Assembly: GCF_004664715.2 (NCBI RefSeq)
Contig: NC_051070.1
Span: 40,636,456 to 40,700,455, forward strand
Direction of reading: 5' to 3'
From: Peromyscus leucopus
Lineage: Eukaryota > Chordata > Mammalia > Rodentia > Cricetidae
Length of the DNA stretch: 64,000 nucleotides
Position numbers and translations under genes: made by a program. This document shows positions 46,750 to 58,870 of this stretch, piece by piece. The notes under the pieces were generated by a model, which was not told the DNA's origin, ran no database searches, and saw only the letters and a list, made by a program, of their open reading frames with translations. The stretch's first letter is position 1. Every line of letters begins with the position of its first letter.

Positions 46750-48107
46750 TTTGGAGAATCAAGAAAATTGGGGAATTTTGCACTCTACACAAATATTCTA
46801 GCAATAATGTACTTTCTCAGTACTTTCCACTGAGGTAAAATTGCGACTTGAAGTAAATTAATCAACACAGCATTATTTACCTAATATTTTATTTACAATA
46901 TGAAGTATAGTTGAATGTGTAACATATACTTATAATCCTAGCAATTGGTAGTCTGATCCTGCATAACCAGAAGATTGAGGTCAGCAATGGATACAGCACA
47001 TTACACTTCTTCACCAAGGGATAAAGAATTCCATAGCTTGTATTAGACATGTGACATGTTTGGTTGCTGCTTGACCTGCCTTTTAAGTGTATGTTATGTG
47101 GTACGTGGCCTATCATCCTCCCCTGTGTGTCTGTTTTGAAGAGTGCCTGGATTCTTTTGTTTCAGGACAGTAAGGTATATGTCTAAGCTGTGCTTTAGTT
47201 GCTAATGTGTTACAGGTAGCTGGCTAGGCATTGGCCGAGGAGCTTGCTTGCAACATAACTATGTATTTCTTCCTAAAGACACTAAAGCTTTTTTTGCATC
47301 TGATGCTTGAAGCATTTTGTTTGTGTTATCTATTCCACTACCAAACTGCAAGGGAACGTTGTCATTAGATCTTCCCTAATGATAAGCAACACACACAGCT
47401 TTCTTCAACTGTATTTCTGGTTTCTTTAAGGATCTTTGTAGAAATCAAATCAAAATGAGATTGCTGGCTTGCAGTCATTCTACAGTTTAGCTAATCAAAA
47501 GAACTCAAGTAATCCATACGGGATCCTCAGTCAAGGATCAAAAATTAAATATATAGACTAGCACTGGCCCAATTACCAGTGAAGCTGTTGTCAGTTTTTT
47601 TCAGTTGCTTCTTCTTGGGTTAACAAATCACCAAAAATAGGGAATATTTGAGACTCCGGAGTGCTACAGAGCAATATCTGAGGGACTCCTCTGTCCTGTG
47701 GCAGAGAGCTTGCTCCTGGTTGTTATGCTAGTGGCAATAGGAAACTCCAAGAGATACAAAGGAAACAACACACACCCTCTCAATTTGTACACTTTCCATT
47801 AACAATCCTGGTACATTGGTACAGGTTTTTTCTGTTTTCTATCTTAGAATATATTAGTAATTAGACTTTGCCAAAAGATCAGTCAAAGCCATGGATATAG
47901 GCATCCCTGGATAGACAATACTGAATGATTTTAACTAACAAATGAAATGAAGTTTATACTTATGGAGGACAGAAAACGTTAACCAAATAACACCTCCTTA
48001 GTTAACAGTAGTATGTTAATTCTTCCTATGACTTAAGGGTAGTGTATTCTGACATTATTTCATTTCATTTTTTTTTTATTTTGTTAGCATAATTGGATAA
48101 TATTTAT
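46748..48107. other. Unique DNA, no gene recognised
   Basis: About 1.35 kb without recognised repeats, less AT-rich between 47.1 and 47.8 kb. No supported gene structure. Confidence 0.45.
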
Positions 48108-48120
48108 AGCATCCTTTTTA

Positions 48121-48412
48121 TATTTAATGATTTTTATTAAGAAATTATCTATTCATTTTACATACCAACCACAGATTCACCCCTCCTCCCTCTTCCTGCC
48201 CCACAGAATTTCCACCCCCAACCCAACCACCCCCCATTCCAACCTCTTCCAAGTCAAGGTCTCCCACTGGGAGTCAGCAGAGCCAGACACATTCAGCTGA
48301 GGCAGGTCCAATCCTCTCCCCCTTGCACCAAGGCTGTGCAATGTGTCCCACCTTAGGCACTGGGCTCCAAAAAGCCTGTTCATGCAGGAGCTGATTCCCT
48401 TTCCAGAGGGCC
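48121..48412 (-). mobile_element. L1 3' end, minus strand, with target duplication
   Basis: gatttttattaagaaattat, then the C-rich complement of the L1 3' tract (cctcctccctcttcctgcc) and ggcactgggctccaaaaagc. The duplication agcatccttttta is at 48108-48120 and 48413-48425. Confidence 0.92.
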
Positions 48413-48425
48413 AGCATCCTTTTTA

Positions 48426-49495
48426 ATGATAGCAAATATTATATAATTGTTTATAAATATCAGAGGATATTAGAAATATTATCTGTTTTATTTCCAAATT
48501 TAACATTAGTCTATGGAGTAACAATTTAAATTACTTCATTGGAATATACTTCAATATTTTCCAGAATTCTTCTAAGATAAAATAGAATAGAATAGAAAAA
48601 CACAAACTATCTACAGTTATTTAAAACAAAACCATATCTATACAAAGGGAAAGATATTGACCTTCAAAAAAAAAAAAAAAACTTCAGTGTACTTTCTGAT
48701 CCTAAACTGAAATTATTGTGTTGATTAGAGAATAACATAATCAAACTTGTAGAAACTTTGCACTATCTATTTGGTGATATACTGAGAGTAATGTAAGAAC
48801 ACTGAATAGGAAAGCTGATTGTGTTACAATGTATATCCTGATTATTACCACTATAGTAAAAACCTATAATATTTGTTGGTCGTAAGAAATAATGGAGATA
48901 TTTACTGTAAGTCTTGAGTTTATGATTTCTAGACTTCTATATTATTTTAAGCAAACTTTATTAGTTTATTAGTTGCAAACTTTATAAGATCTTTTTAAAA
49001 TGAATATATACTGTACACTCTGTTAGAGCACACTAAAAATCTATGAACAACATAAAAATGAACTCAAATAAAATACCTTTATAAAGTGAAAAAATGTGTT
49101 TTGAAAAACCTATCATAGATCTTAGACTTCTGAAATGCTAATATTACTAGACACTCAGTGATGGGATTTTCAAGAGGGCTCTTATAATACCGTGCTTCAG
49201 TCTGGTCAGCAATCACAGAAGGGTGGACATTTCTATTACTTATAATTTTATCTAACTATTACTGAGTTTTATTTCTATCTAAAAAAATCACTCTATACCA
49301 CTATTTTCGTTAATGGTATATAAAAATAGTAAGCATTTGCATTTTATTTAAAGTCAGAGTGAATATTCATTAACAAAAAATTCCATGCTCTATCAATTGA
49401 CTATCTGCTTAAGAACTTCCAGATTGATAACCCTATTTTACACAGTATTTCCTTGTTATTTAATGACATTAAATGGCTGGTAATGTGTGGCGATT
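48426..49495. other. Unique AT-rich DNA
   Basis: Nothing recognised except an A-run at 48667-48681. Confidence 0.45.
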
Positions 49496-49805
49496 TGAAA
49501 GAAAATGGCCTCTAAAGGGAGTGACACTATTAAGAGATATGGCCTTGTTGTAGGAAATACATCACTGTGGGTGCAGATTTTGAGGTCTCTTTTGCTCTTT
49601 TCCCTCAGTGTGATGGTCAGCTAAGATGCAGGACTCTCAGCTCCAACACCATATCTGCCTGCAAGCCACCATGCTCCCCACCATGATGATAATGGATTGA
49701 ACTTCTGAAACTGTAAATGAGCCCCCTCAATTAAATGTTTTCATTTATAAGAGTCACCATTGTCATGGTGTCTCTTCACAGCAACAGAAAAACCTAACTA
49801 AGACA
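49496..49805 (+). mobile_element. MT-type MaLR solo LTR, plus strand
   Basis: tgtggcgatttgaaag at the start, gcctgcaagccaccatgctc and accatgatgataatggattg in the middle, caattaaatg polyadenylation region, and the end cctaactaagaca. It is the reverse-strand counterpart of the LTRs at 24.9 and 29.5 kb. Confidence 0.88.
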
Positions 49806-49924
49806 TAACATTTATCAAAAATAAAACCAGCTACATATTACAACTCTGACTATAGGATTTTCTGAACACATTTATTCAATTGTAATTATTGAAGTATTTT
49901 TACTTTCATCTGGAGAATGAGCCC

Positions 49925-50291
49925 CATAACCAGAGATTTTCTTGTGTCCTGCAGCCACTTGGTCCCAAATAAACACACAGAGGCTTATTATTAATTACAT
50001 ACTGTTTGGTCTATGGCTCAGACTTATTGCTAGCTAACTCTGACATCTTAAATTAACCCATTTCTGTTAATCTATATTTTTCCACATAGCTGAAACATTA
50101 CTGGTGTGCTGGCATCTTGTTCCTTGGGCAGCTGGATGGCCTTTGCTCTGACTCCATCCTTCTTTTTCTTGTGTCTCTGCTTGGATTTCTCACCAGGCTA
50201 TAACCTGTCTTACTATAGGCCAGAGCAGCCTCTGTATTAACCAATGATAGCAAAATATATTCACAACATACAGAAAGACCATCCCACAGGA
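49925..50291 (+). mobile_element. Family C-like LTR, copy 4
   Basis: Collinear with 41735-42118: accagagattttcttgtgtc, cacacagaggcttatta, tggctcagacttattgctag, gaccatcccacagg. The ends are eroded and no target duplication is visible. Confidence 0.78.
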
Positions 50292-50357
50292 AGGCCTCTA
50301 TCACAGAATATTATTTTAAAGTATGTTACTTTTGTTTATGTTGCATTTATTTAACTC

Positions 50358-50764
50358 TGTGAAGCTGTGTAACTTTGCCTGTCTAAAACACCTGGTGGTC
50401 TAATGAAGAACTCAATGGCCAATAGTGAGGCAGGAGAAAGGATAGGCAGGGCTAGTAGGCAGAAAAAATAAATAGAAGGAGAAATCTGGGTGGAAAAAAG
50501 AAGAAAGCTAGAGAACAAGAAGAGGAGGACTTTAAGAGCCAGCCACCCAGCTACACAGCCAGACATGAAGTAAGAAGGAAAGGAAAAGTATGCAGAAATA
50601 GAGAAAGGTAAAATCTCAGGAGCAAAAGATGGATGGGATAATTTAAAATTAAGGAAAGCTAGCAAGAAACAAGCCAAGCTAAGCCTGGCATTTATAATTA
50701 ACAATAAGCCTCTGAGTGTGATTTATTTGGGAACTCCCTAAAAGGGCAAAAACAACCAACAACA
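50358..50764 (+). mobile_element. Solo LTR, family D
   Basis: Starts TGTGAAGCTGTGTAAC and ends CAACCAACAACA. It has aggcaggagaaaggatagg early, a TATA-like aataaatag, and aacaataagcctctgagtgtg with gatttatttgg near the end. This is a common cricetid LTR as I remember it. I see no 6-bp duplication (flanks taactc and gatccc), so recombination or erosion is possible. A 117-codon minus frame (50351-50704) inside it is a shadow. Confidence 0.78.
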
Positions 50765-51383
50765 GATCCCAGCATTTTCAGTCTGATAATATGAATTGAA
50801 TTATGTTATATTCAAGTTATATGCAGTTTGGATTTTACCTACCACAACATAAATACCATCATTTCAAAACAGATTTATACATTGCAGTCACATACAGGGC
50901 TTGTTAAATCTCCAATTACTGGCTTTTCACACCAGAGATTTATGTTTTCAAGTCAGGAGAATTGACATGGTTGTGGAATTGGGGAAATAATTACATCACA
51001 TTATATGTATTTATGGGTAAAGTGTATCATTTAAATAAAGCACAATGATCAGGATAGAGAAATTGTCTCATCTAGTGCCTTAAATATTTATCATTTTGTT
51101 TTATGAGAACACTCATAATTATATTATATTACTTATTTTAAATTACATAATTAATAATAATCAATTATAGTTATCTTATTGCCTACAGAATATCAGAACT
51201 CTTTCCTTCTATACAGAAGTTTTATATTTATAGCACTATGTAGATAGTATAAGCTACAGGAACTGAACCGAACATCCCTAATTTAGAGTAGATTTATGTC
51301 TTTCTCATGCCTTGAAAATGTTAAAAAAAAAAAAAGCAGTAAATTAACCTTTTGGCTTTAGCAGAAAATTTTTAGGTGTAGGG
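50765..51383. other. Unique AT-rich DNA
   Basis: Nothing recognised. Confidence 0.45.
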
Positions 51384-51600
51384 GGATGTAGAAATGGCTC
51401 ATTGAGTCAGAGCACTGGCAGCTTTTCCAGAGTACTCTGGTTTGATTCTTAGCATGCCCATGGCAGTTCACTAACCTCTGTAACTACAGCTTCAGGAGAC
51501 ACAAATCCTCCTTTTCTGGACTCTGAAGGCACTTTACACACATGATACACTTTCATATATGGAAACAAAATATCCATATACATTAAAAAATAAAATTAAA
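51384..51600 (+). mobile_element. B3 SINE, plus strand
   Basis: ggatgtagaaatggctcatt, gagcactggcagcttttcca, gtttgattcttagcatgccc, tacagcttcaggagacac and cacacatgatacac in order, then an A-rich end. The promoter head is well preserved. Confidence 0.85.
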
Positions 51601-52189
51601 TTAAAAAAATATTTTGGTGCAAGCAACATTGTCAGCTGCTCAAAATGAATTCACTCAGTTTTCAAGATTCATAGAAAGAAATTGTCCCTGGAAAGTTAGC
51701 TACCAATACATATTTAGCAAAAATATTTGCATTGCAATGTCAATTTTCTAAAGAAGGATCAGATACACATTGTCTCAATTTATAAAGAAAGGATGTTTCT
51801 TTCTTTCCAAATTGGAAAAGTAGAAAAACAAGTTTAGAAGATTCTATTCCTGTTCTATTCCTTGCTAGGTATTACATATTCATAAATTGTATTTTAAATT
51901 CAAATTCTATGATATGTACCACTTTTAAAAGTTGTTGTATGTCTTCGGAAATTGTGAAAATGCATGGGTATGCTTCATATGCAATGACATTAGTTGTGCA
52001 TTGAAATTTTGCTTGATAGTTGTAGAAAGCAAACAGGTAGTATAAGCATAAATGTGTGGAGACATCAAAATTTAGACAATGTAAGAAATATTGTGACCTT
52101 GGAATCCACATGGAATAATTCTAGGTTGTACACTGTAATCAACAAACAGAGATAAGTACTAAAAAAATCAATGTAAGTTCCATGTTTTA
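51601..52189. other. Unique AT-rich DNA
   Basis: Nothing recognised. Confidence 0.4.
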
Positions 52190-52600
52190 CAAATTTTTAT
52201 GTTTATTTCACTTCTTTTAAATTTTCATACATATATGAAGTACATTTTGATTACTATAACACCTAGTGTCAATAATCTCCCTCATAGCCCTATTAACTTA
52301 CAAATTAACCTCCATAATTTCCTTAAATCCCCTTTCATACATTCATGTTATCCTTTTGTTTTTGCTCTTTTAGTTGTTGTTTTATTTTAATTGAATTTAT
52401 CTATTCTATAGAACCTAGTGGGTACCTCAGTGGGTGGAAAACTGAAGGCAGTGACTTCTCCCAGGAACCAGTAGTAATGAATACTTCATGAGGGAGAATC
52501 ATAGCCCTCTCTGGATCCACAATTTACTTGAAGACTCTTGGCTCAGCCTTCTGTGAGCCAGAAGTCAGCCGTAGACAGTCCTTTTCCCTGTATTCCAGGT
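52190..52600 (-). mobile_element. Old L1 3' UTR, minus strand (probable)
   Basis: Reading of the complement follows an old rodent L1 3' UTR: the A/T-rich end, then (on plus) tgaaggcagtgacttctccc and tcatgagggagaatcatagc. Strongly diverged, with indistinct limits. Confidence 0.5.
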
Positions 52601-53274
52601 TAAGCTTAACTTCTTTTCATTCCAGAGTTGTTTCTAGTCTTGAAATTTATGATATAAATGTCCTGTAGATGGTTGAACTTTCTACTTATACCCATCACCT
52701 TTGGCATTGGAATGGCTCTGCATTTACCCGCAGTCATTAAGAAAATGTGTCTATATAAAGCTGGAGATAGGAATATGTTGTCTATGGCTATAAGCTTAAT
52801 GTTTAGAAGGGAGCTTGGCCAATGACAATTTAGCTGTATAAACAATATTAAGTTCACTGCTAGCACATGAGACCTCCTCAGCCACATGCTTTATGGCCCT
52901 CCAATGTACTTTTGATGAGGGAGTATGTAGAAAGATTTAGAACAGAAGATTTACAATAAAGTACTTCACAAAGAAGTTCTTTGTGAAAACAAAGACTTTG
53001 CATATGACAAAGTTCCATGTGACTTTTGATTTTATTAAGTTAAACACAATATTTCTCTCAGAAATAGAATTACATATATTTTAGAATCTTACAAATTATG
53101 ATTGATATAAACTTAATCAGAAGCATGAATCATGAAATCCAATTATTTTTCATGGCTAGCACATTGACACTGTATTTGGTTTATCACATTTATTACTATC
53201 TGTGGGAGCAGACACAATAGTCCCTGAGACACATAATCTCCAGAGTCCCTGCTCTGAGATTTTTGTATTCAAGG
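52601..53274. other. Unclassified DNA
   Basis: 52.60-52.93 kb is less AT-rich and could be an unrecognised old repeat. The 93-codon minus frame at 52606-52887 has no recognisable domain. Confidence 0.4.
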
Positions 53275-53280
53275 GTAGAG

Positions 53281-53823
53281 TGTGGTGATATATTGTGTCC
53301 CCCAATATATTGTCTATCCTAATAAAACTTATCTGGGGTCAGAGAAAAGAACAGCAACTAGATTAGACACACAGACCAGAAAATAGTGGCACACACAGCT
53401 TTAATCCTATCACTTGGGAGGCAGAGATCCATCTGGCTCTCTGTGAGTTCAAGGACATACCAATAATAGAGCCAGGCATGGTGGAATGCACCTTTAATCC
53501 CATCACTTGAGATCTCATGTCTTTTCTTGAGAAAGGCACATGCCTTTAATCCCAGGAAGTGATGGCAGGAAGCAGAAAGGATATATATAGCGTGAGGACC
53601 AGGAACTTGAGGCTTTTAAGTTTTTAGGCTTTTAAACAGTTCAACTGAGATCTCTTCCAGATGAGGACTCAGAGGCTTTCAGTCAGAGGAAGCAGGATCA
53701 GCTGAGAAGTTGGCAAGGTGAGTTTGGCTGTAGCTTGTTCTGTCTCTTTGATCTTTCAGAATTTACTCCAAAATATGGCTCTGGGTTTTTTATTAATAAG
53801 ACCATTTAGCAATTCATGTTATA
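53281..53823 (+). mobile_element. Solo LTR, family A, copy 3
   Basis: Starts TGTGGTGATATATTGTG and ends CATGTTATA (ancestral TACA mutated to TATA), with the exact 6-bp duplication gtagag (53275-53280, 53824-53829). The internal order of cctttaatcc blocks, atatatatag TATA-like site, ttcaactgagatc and the splice-acceptor-like atctttcag is the same as in copies 1 and 2. It is more diverged than the others. Confidence 0.9.
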
Positions 53824-53829
53824 GTAGAG

Positions 53830-55101
53830 ATGCATTTTGAGTATGAATATTAGAAAAGTGTATTTAATATTAATATCTTTATAGTATTTGAAGGGAAATT
53901 ACCCTTGATAATGGTAGAAAGAAATTTAGGTAAATTTCTTCATTAAGACAACTTAAAAGTTTTATATCTCTTTTATCAAAAATAAATCAAGAGAAGATGA
54001 AAATGCTTTAATATTCTTTATTATGTGGCTTACTAGTTAAAATAAAACTAACCATATATAGACAGGTATTACTGAACTTGACATTCTAAAGATTTAGTTC
54101 CAAAGGAACAGATCCAGTAGTAAAGACTATTTTCAAACAATTTTTTATTATCATTAATTTAGTATTTTGATTTTAGGAAACATTAAGCAAGAATGCTATT
54201 TTCATAGTAACTATCTTGCCAAATATCTGGAAAATGGATTTAACAAAGGAAAAAATCATTCTTCTTTCAATATGGGGAATGATGGAAAATGATGCATCCT
54301 GAATAATCATTTTGAAACTAGAATTCATAATTATTTTAAATCAGCAGCTATTATTTTTATCTTTATGTATAAACTCATGCATTTTGCAAAATTCATCTGA
54401 AGACTGAATCAGATTCACCAGCTTTACAATTATTCTTAGAACAGGTTTATGTTCAGAATTTTAAAAAAATACTCCATAAAAATACATCCTGCTATCATGA
54501 AACCACTTGATACATTTGACCACATTATGGAAAAATTACATGTATGTAAGTTTTATTTATGATAGATTTAAAACTTGATATTATTCTGTTTCCCACAGAA
54601 ATGCTTAATTTTTTATCCTGTTTTTGCTATTTATATATAATTGTTTTCAGGAAGGAAAATATTCTTGTTTTTCTAGACAAAAAAGCAATCATGACTGCTG
54701 TAACTAAATAAATATCTATAATTCAATACATTTTTATAATTTATCTTAAAATTATGATGAAATAACATATTTATGTTCTTTCAAATCAAGCACAAAAATG
54801 ATTATAAAATTATGTTTCTAGTAAAACTTTCCTGATGATGTGTATTATCAAGTTAAGTAAGAGCAATTTATTAGGATCAGTTGCTCCTAGTCAAATTTCA
54901 GACTAAAAGTTCTCTAAATTTTTCCATGAAGTGACTAGTGTTTGAGATATAGTCTTGGTGGTCTCTTAGTGGTCACTTCCAATATTGTGAAAAGGAAAGA
55001 GAACTTTTAGGATTTATTTTCTACTCTGAACAAAAAGGGACTATTTCCCAGGGATTGAACACTAGATTTTAATAATGTTGATAATGAGTAAGCTTGTGTA
55101 T
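53830..55101. other. Unique AT-rich DNA
   Basis: About 1.3 kb with nothing recognised. Confidence 0.45.
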
Positions 55102-55425
55102 TGTGGTAGTTTGAGTGATAATGCCTTTTTTGGGCTCATATATCTGAAAGTTTGTGTCCTAGTGGGTGGAAATGTTTAGTAGGACTAGGAGGTTTGCTCT
55201 TGTTGGAGAAGATGTGTCAGTGGAGGTAGATTTTGAGTTTTCAAAAGTCCATGCCTGGCTTCCTGTTGCTTGTGGATCAGATGTAAGCTGGCAGCTTATC
55301 TCTGATGTTATGCCTACATGCCTGCTGATGCCATGCTCTCCACCACAATGGAAATCAACTCTTATTCTCTAAAACTATTAGCCCCAAATTAAATGCTTTC
55401 TTTTATAAGACTAGTAACTAAGACA
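55102..55425 (+). mobile_element. MT-type MaLR solo LTR, plus strand
   Basis: tgtggtagtttgagtgataa at the start, tgggctcatatatctga, gccatgctctccaccac, ccaaattaaatgctttc, and the end gtaactaagaca. An older subfamily than 49496. No clear 5-bp duplication. Confidence 0.85.
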
Positions 55426-55484
55426 TGGGTTATATCATTTGAAATTTAATAATCCTACTATGAATATATCATTTCTTAAATGAG

Positions 55485-56100
55485 TCTAAAGGTGATCATA
55501 ATGAGGACTCCTGGTACTGAGGCATACAGACTGTCAACTGACCATATCTTGTAGCCTAAGAAGCCCTCCAGTCACAGGACAAGGGTGCATTTAAATGACT
55601 TGTTGGATAAGAGGATCTCATGGAAATCCCCAAACAACCCAGAGTGTAGCTAAAACAAAAGACTGATCTCCACAAGCTGATAGAGAGGAAGGACAACACC
55701 CACACAACACATTGAACATGGAGAAGTGGAACATGGATCCCTCATCTATACATTCTAGTTCCTTTGGCGTAGAAATGTTCTCTGCAAGCTACCAAAAGAG
55801 AAATGTGGAAACCAACACTGCCACAAAATCTTTGACCTACAATCTGTCCTTCCTACAAAATATGCTAGGGCAATCATGGCATAGAATTTGAGGTCATAGC
55901 TAACTAATATTTGAATTGACCTAAGGTCTATTCCATGAGAAGGAACTACATGCGATATTGCTTGGGTAACCAAGAACCAGAGACAGGATGGCCCAGAGAT
56001 CTAGAGTAAAACTAAGCACCACTGGATTGAAAAAATAATAATATAAATGATTTCTAATGATATTCTGCTATACCTGTAAATCAGTGCCTTGTCTGGTCAT
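55485..56100 (+). mobile_element. Old L1 3' UTR, plus strand
   Basis: In the order known for the old rodent L1 3' UTR: aagctgatagagaggaagga, aacatggatccctcatctat, cactgccacaaaatctttga, aaatatgctagggcaatcat, then gatattctgctatacctg and atcagtgccttgtctggtca. No A-tail is present. Confidence 0.78.
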
Positions 56101-56399
56101 CTTGTATATTAGTTTTAGAGATTAATTGTCCATTTCTTCATCCCCTGAATATAACACAAGGAGGTAGAGATCTTTCATAAGTTCTTTTAAGTCACAATCT
56201 ACAACATTCAATTGTCAATAAAAAAAATCAAATAATAAGAATGAGTACCATAAATATTTGCCAAAGCACTATCCATCAATTCAGTAGAAGTTGGATTTTT
56301 TTATGGATAATCTTATTCTCTTAACTCTGCCAAAATTCACTGTGGAAAGTCACATAGATAAAAGACATAAATACCACTGAAGCTGCAGTGTGAAGTACT
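56101..56399. other. Unclassified AT-rich DNA
   Basis: Nothing recognised. Confidence 0.4.
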
Positions 56400-57540
56400 T
56401 CTTTTAAAATGGCATTCTAAGAAACTGTGGGCCTGCCCAGTATGGTTAGGACCAGATGAGCAGAGAAGGATTCGCATATACCTGCCTGGGGCTGCTTGTC
56501 CTAGGTTGAGAGAAGAAACTATGGATCTCTCTCTGGTGCCACAAGGTGCCAAGCAGTCAGGTGTCATTGGGGTGAGCAAATATATGGTAGAGCATGGGAG
56601 ATGGAGAGAGAGTCAGGGACAGAGAGAGACAGACCGACAGACAGACACACAAACAGACACACAGACAGAGAAAGAGAGGCAGAATGATTCATGTCCTGTG
56701 GAGAGAGACAGATTTGAAGAGGCAAAGGTAGTGAGGAATGCGATGATGTGGGAGGCCTGCTTGCCACCTGAGCCATGGTGACTTCTGGACCTGGGCTGCT
56801 GGCAAAGGCCATGTCTGTGTCTGTATTGATGTTCATGGCTCCTGTTACCATTGGCAGCCATGATGAATGCCCAAGTTCTAGACCACCACATGTGGCCATG
56901 TTGGTGTGAGAGGTCCATGCCACTCTAGGGCAATCTCGGTCTCAGTCATCTGCAATGCCACCTGGGGCTATGGAGATATCTCTGCTTGAGCTGCAGTTGA
57001 GGGGCTAGGTCAGTGGCTATACTGTTATACTGTACTGTGTTAAAGTACAAGAGCATTGCTGAGCAGCCTTGCACCTCACTGGCCTGGAGAGAGATACCCT
57101 AAAACATATCAGAGTGCTGATTCCATCCCTTGCAAGCCCTGAGATAACAGACCCCAATGACCTTGGCACAGGAGACCTGGTCCACCCCTAATAGGACAGC
57201 AGCCCCCAACTTGGAAAATCTGGCTCCACCCATCACCTGTGGCCACCAAAGCATCAGAGAGCCATGCTGCCACCAGGAACATCAAAATATGAGTGGACTG
57301 TGTTGTCACCGGGGACTTTAGTGTTATCCCAGCCAGGCCTGCCTCAAAGATTCATGTCTGGGTCCATCGCCCAATATCAGTGAAGGCCTTAGTTGATATA
57401 ACTAGGCTCCTGTTGTCACAGAGGGCCATGTAGATGACTGGGATCTGTTCAGGACTTTACATTATGGAGCTTTAGTGTTATCTATGGGATGATACTGCAG
57501 AACATAGGATATAAATCGTCATTTTTCTGCTGCACATTCT
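56400..57540. repeat. GC-richer degenerate repeat, possibly old L1 5' region
   Basis: A 1.1 kb block of balanced composition with recurring ggccatg, gccacc and atgtc-type words and a (CAGACA)-like run at 56630-56670. It resembles the degenerate GC-rich repeat sequence associated with old rodent L1 5' regions, but I am not certain. Frames of 119 and 101 codons on the minus strand overlap each other in different phases and look like products of composition. Confidence 0.4.
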
Positions 57541-58694
57541 TGAGTCATAGAAAAAATAACAATAAAAACCACTAGTGTTTATTCATATGTTTGTAATGGA
57601 ATCAGTTTTCAGTACCCCTGTCTTACATTCAACTAAGAAACTTCTTTTAATTTAGGAGAAAATAACACAATTATTTTAAGGAGAAAAATAAAATCTATCC
57701 TTAGCATTTTAGGCATTGCATGTGATATTGTGCAGCAAATTTTAATAAATTTCTGAACTGTTTAGAAGATATAAGAAGCTCAAATGACTGCTTCTCTGTG
57801 TTTCTTCTGATATATAGACTCATATATTTCCAAGCAATTCTATATAAAAGTACATAAGATGGGCAACAGAATATAGCCTAAGTTATGAAACCTTAAAAAA
57901 GTGAATAAATCAAAGGCAAATTTTCCTTCAGCTTGTAGCTTAAAAATAACTTTTATTTGGACAAACATTCAAACTGGCAAGTAGAATTTCCTCCCTCATA
58001 GACAACAAACAGGACAGAGACCTAGCAAGAGAGAAACTTTTACAAGAATTAATTTTAAAAGAAAATTAAACACCATTAGTAATGCCTAGAATATGCAGGA
58101 AATAATTTTAAATATTAATTTAGAATCAGTTATATGAAAAAAAAATCTTACCTCATACATCATGGTCAGCTACAAGGAGCAAAAAGGCTTTGGAAACAAG
58201 TGTCAAAAGATGCCAAGTAACATTAGAGAATACTTTTGTGAAGATTCACAAATAGAAATTAAATAAATAACAATATAAAAACATCCCAGTAATCCCAACA
58301 ATAATGAATGTGGCTATGCAAATCCACCCATGATATGAGCCAATATATATTTTTCATATTTTTTCATTTTTAATTGAAAACAATATTTCTGTACATTTCT
58401 AGTGGTGTTATTTCTTTGCCAGATTATATTTGTTTCAACAAACATACTTTCTTGATTTTATTTATGGTCATATTTACTTTATTGGCCTTCTTTTCCAATT
58501 TTATAATATTTTTGTTTCTTTTGTTCATTTATTTTCCTATTACAGTAATGTCTATGAATGTTATATAACTGCCTATGTCTAAGGCATAAAAATACAGCAG
58601 GTGATTCGGAAATTTGCAGATGTTTGAATATGGATTTAGAAAATATGCGGGGTGGGTAAAAGTTTTGCTAAATTCATCAAAAATGGTGAGAGTG
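57541..58694. other. Transposon-free AT-rich DNA
   Basis: No repeat recognised. It contains a microexon-like site on the minus strand at 58152-58169 and an octamer atgcaaat at 58316-58323. Confidence 0.4.
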
Positions 58695-58870
58695 TAAGCA
58701 CAGAGAGATGGCACAATTCCATGAGTGCTGGCTGCCGAAGCAGACTTTCTATGTAATTTTGTTGCTGGAATCCACATGATGGATACAGAGAACTACCTTT
58801 CACATGTATTCTCAGAGATCTACATGTGTCATGGAATACATGCTTCCATCTCCAAATGAGTACGTAAAGA
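58695..58870 (+). mobile_element. B4/RSINE1-like SINE, plus strand
   Basis: agagagatggcacaattcc (head), gctggaatccacatgatgg, cagagaactacctttcacat and gatctacatgtgtcatgg follow the order of the tRNA-derived rodent SINE of the B4 group. Diverged and without a tail. Confidence 0.65.

Noticed and set aside
50351..50704. 117-codon open frame, minus strand, with hydrophobic stretches
   Set aside because: It is antisense to the family D LTR; the hydrophobic runs come from the A/G-rich LTR strand.
52606..52887. 93-codon frame, minus strand
   Set aside because: No recognisable domain. The block may be an old unclassified repeat; no splice or promoter support.
56564..56923. 119- and 101-codon overlapping frames, minus strand
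   Set aside because: Two phases are open over the same repetitive, GC-richer sequence. No domain, and a Cys/Val/Ser repeat produced by a CAGACA tract.
58316..58323. Octamer atgcaaat as a regulatory site
   Set aside because: An 8-base word is expected by chance in AT-rich DNA of this length; no promoter nearby.
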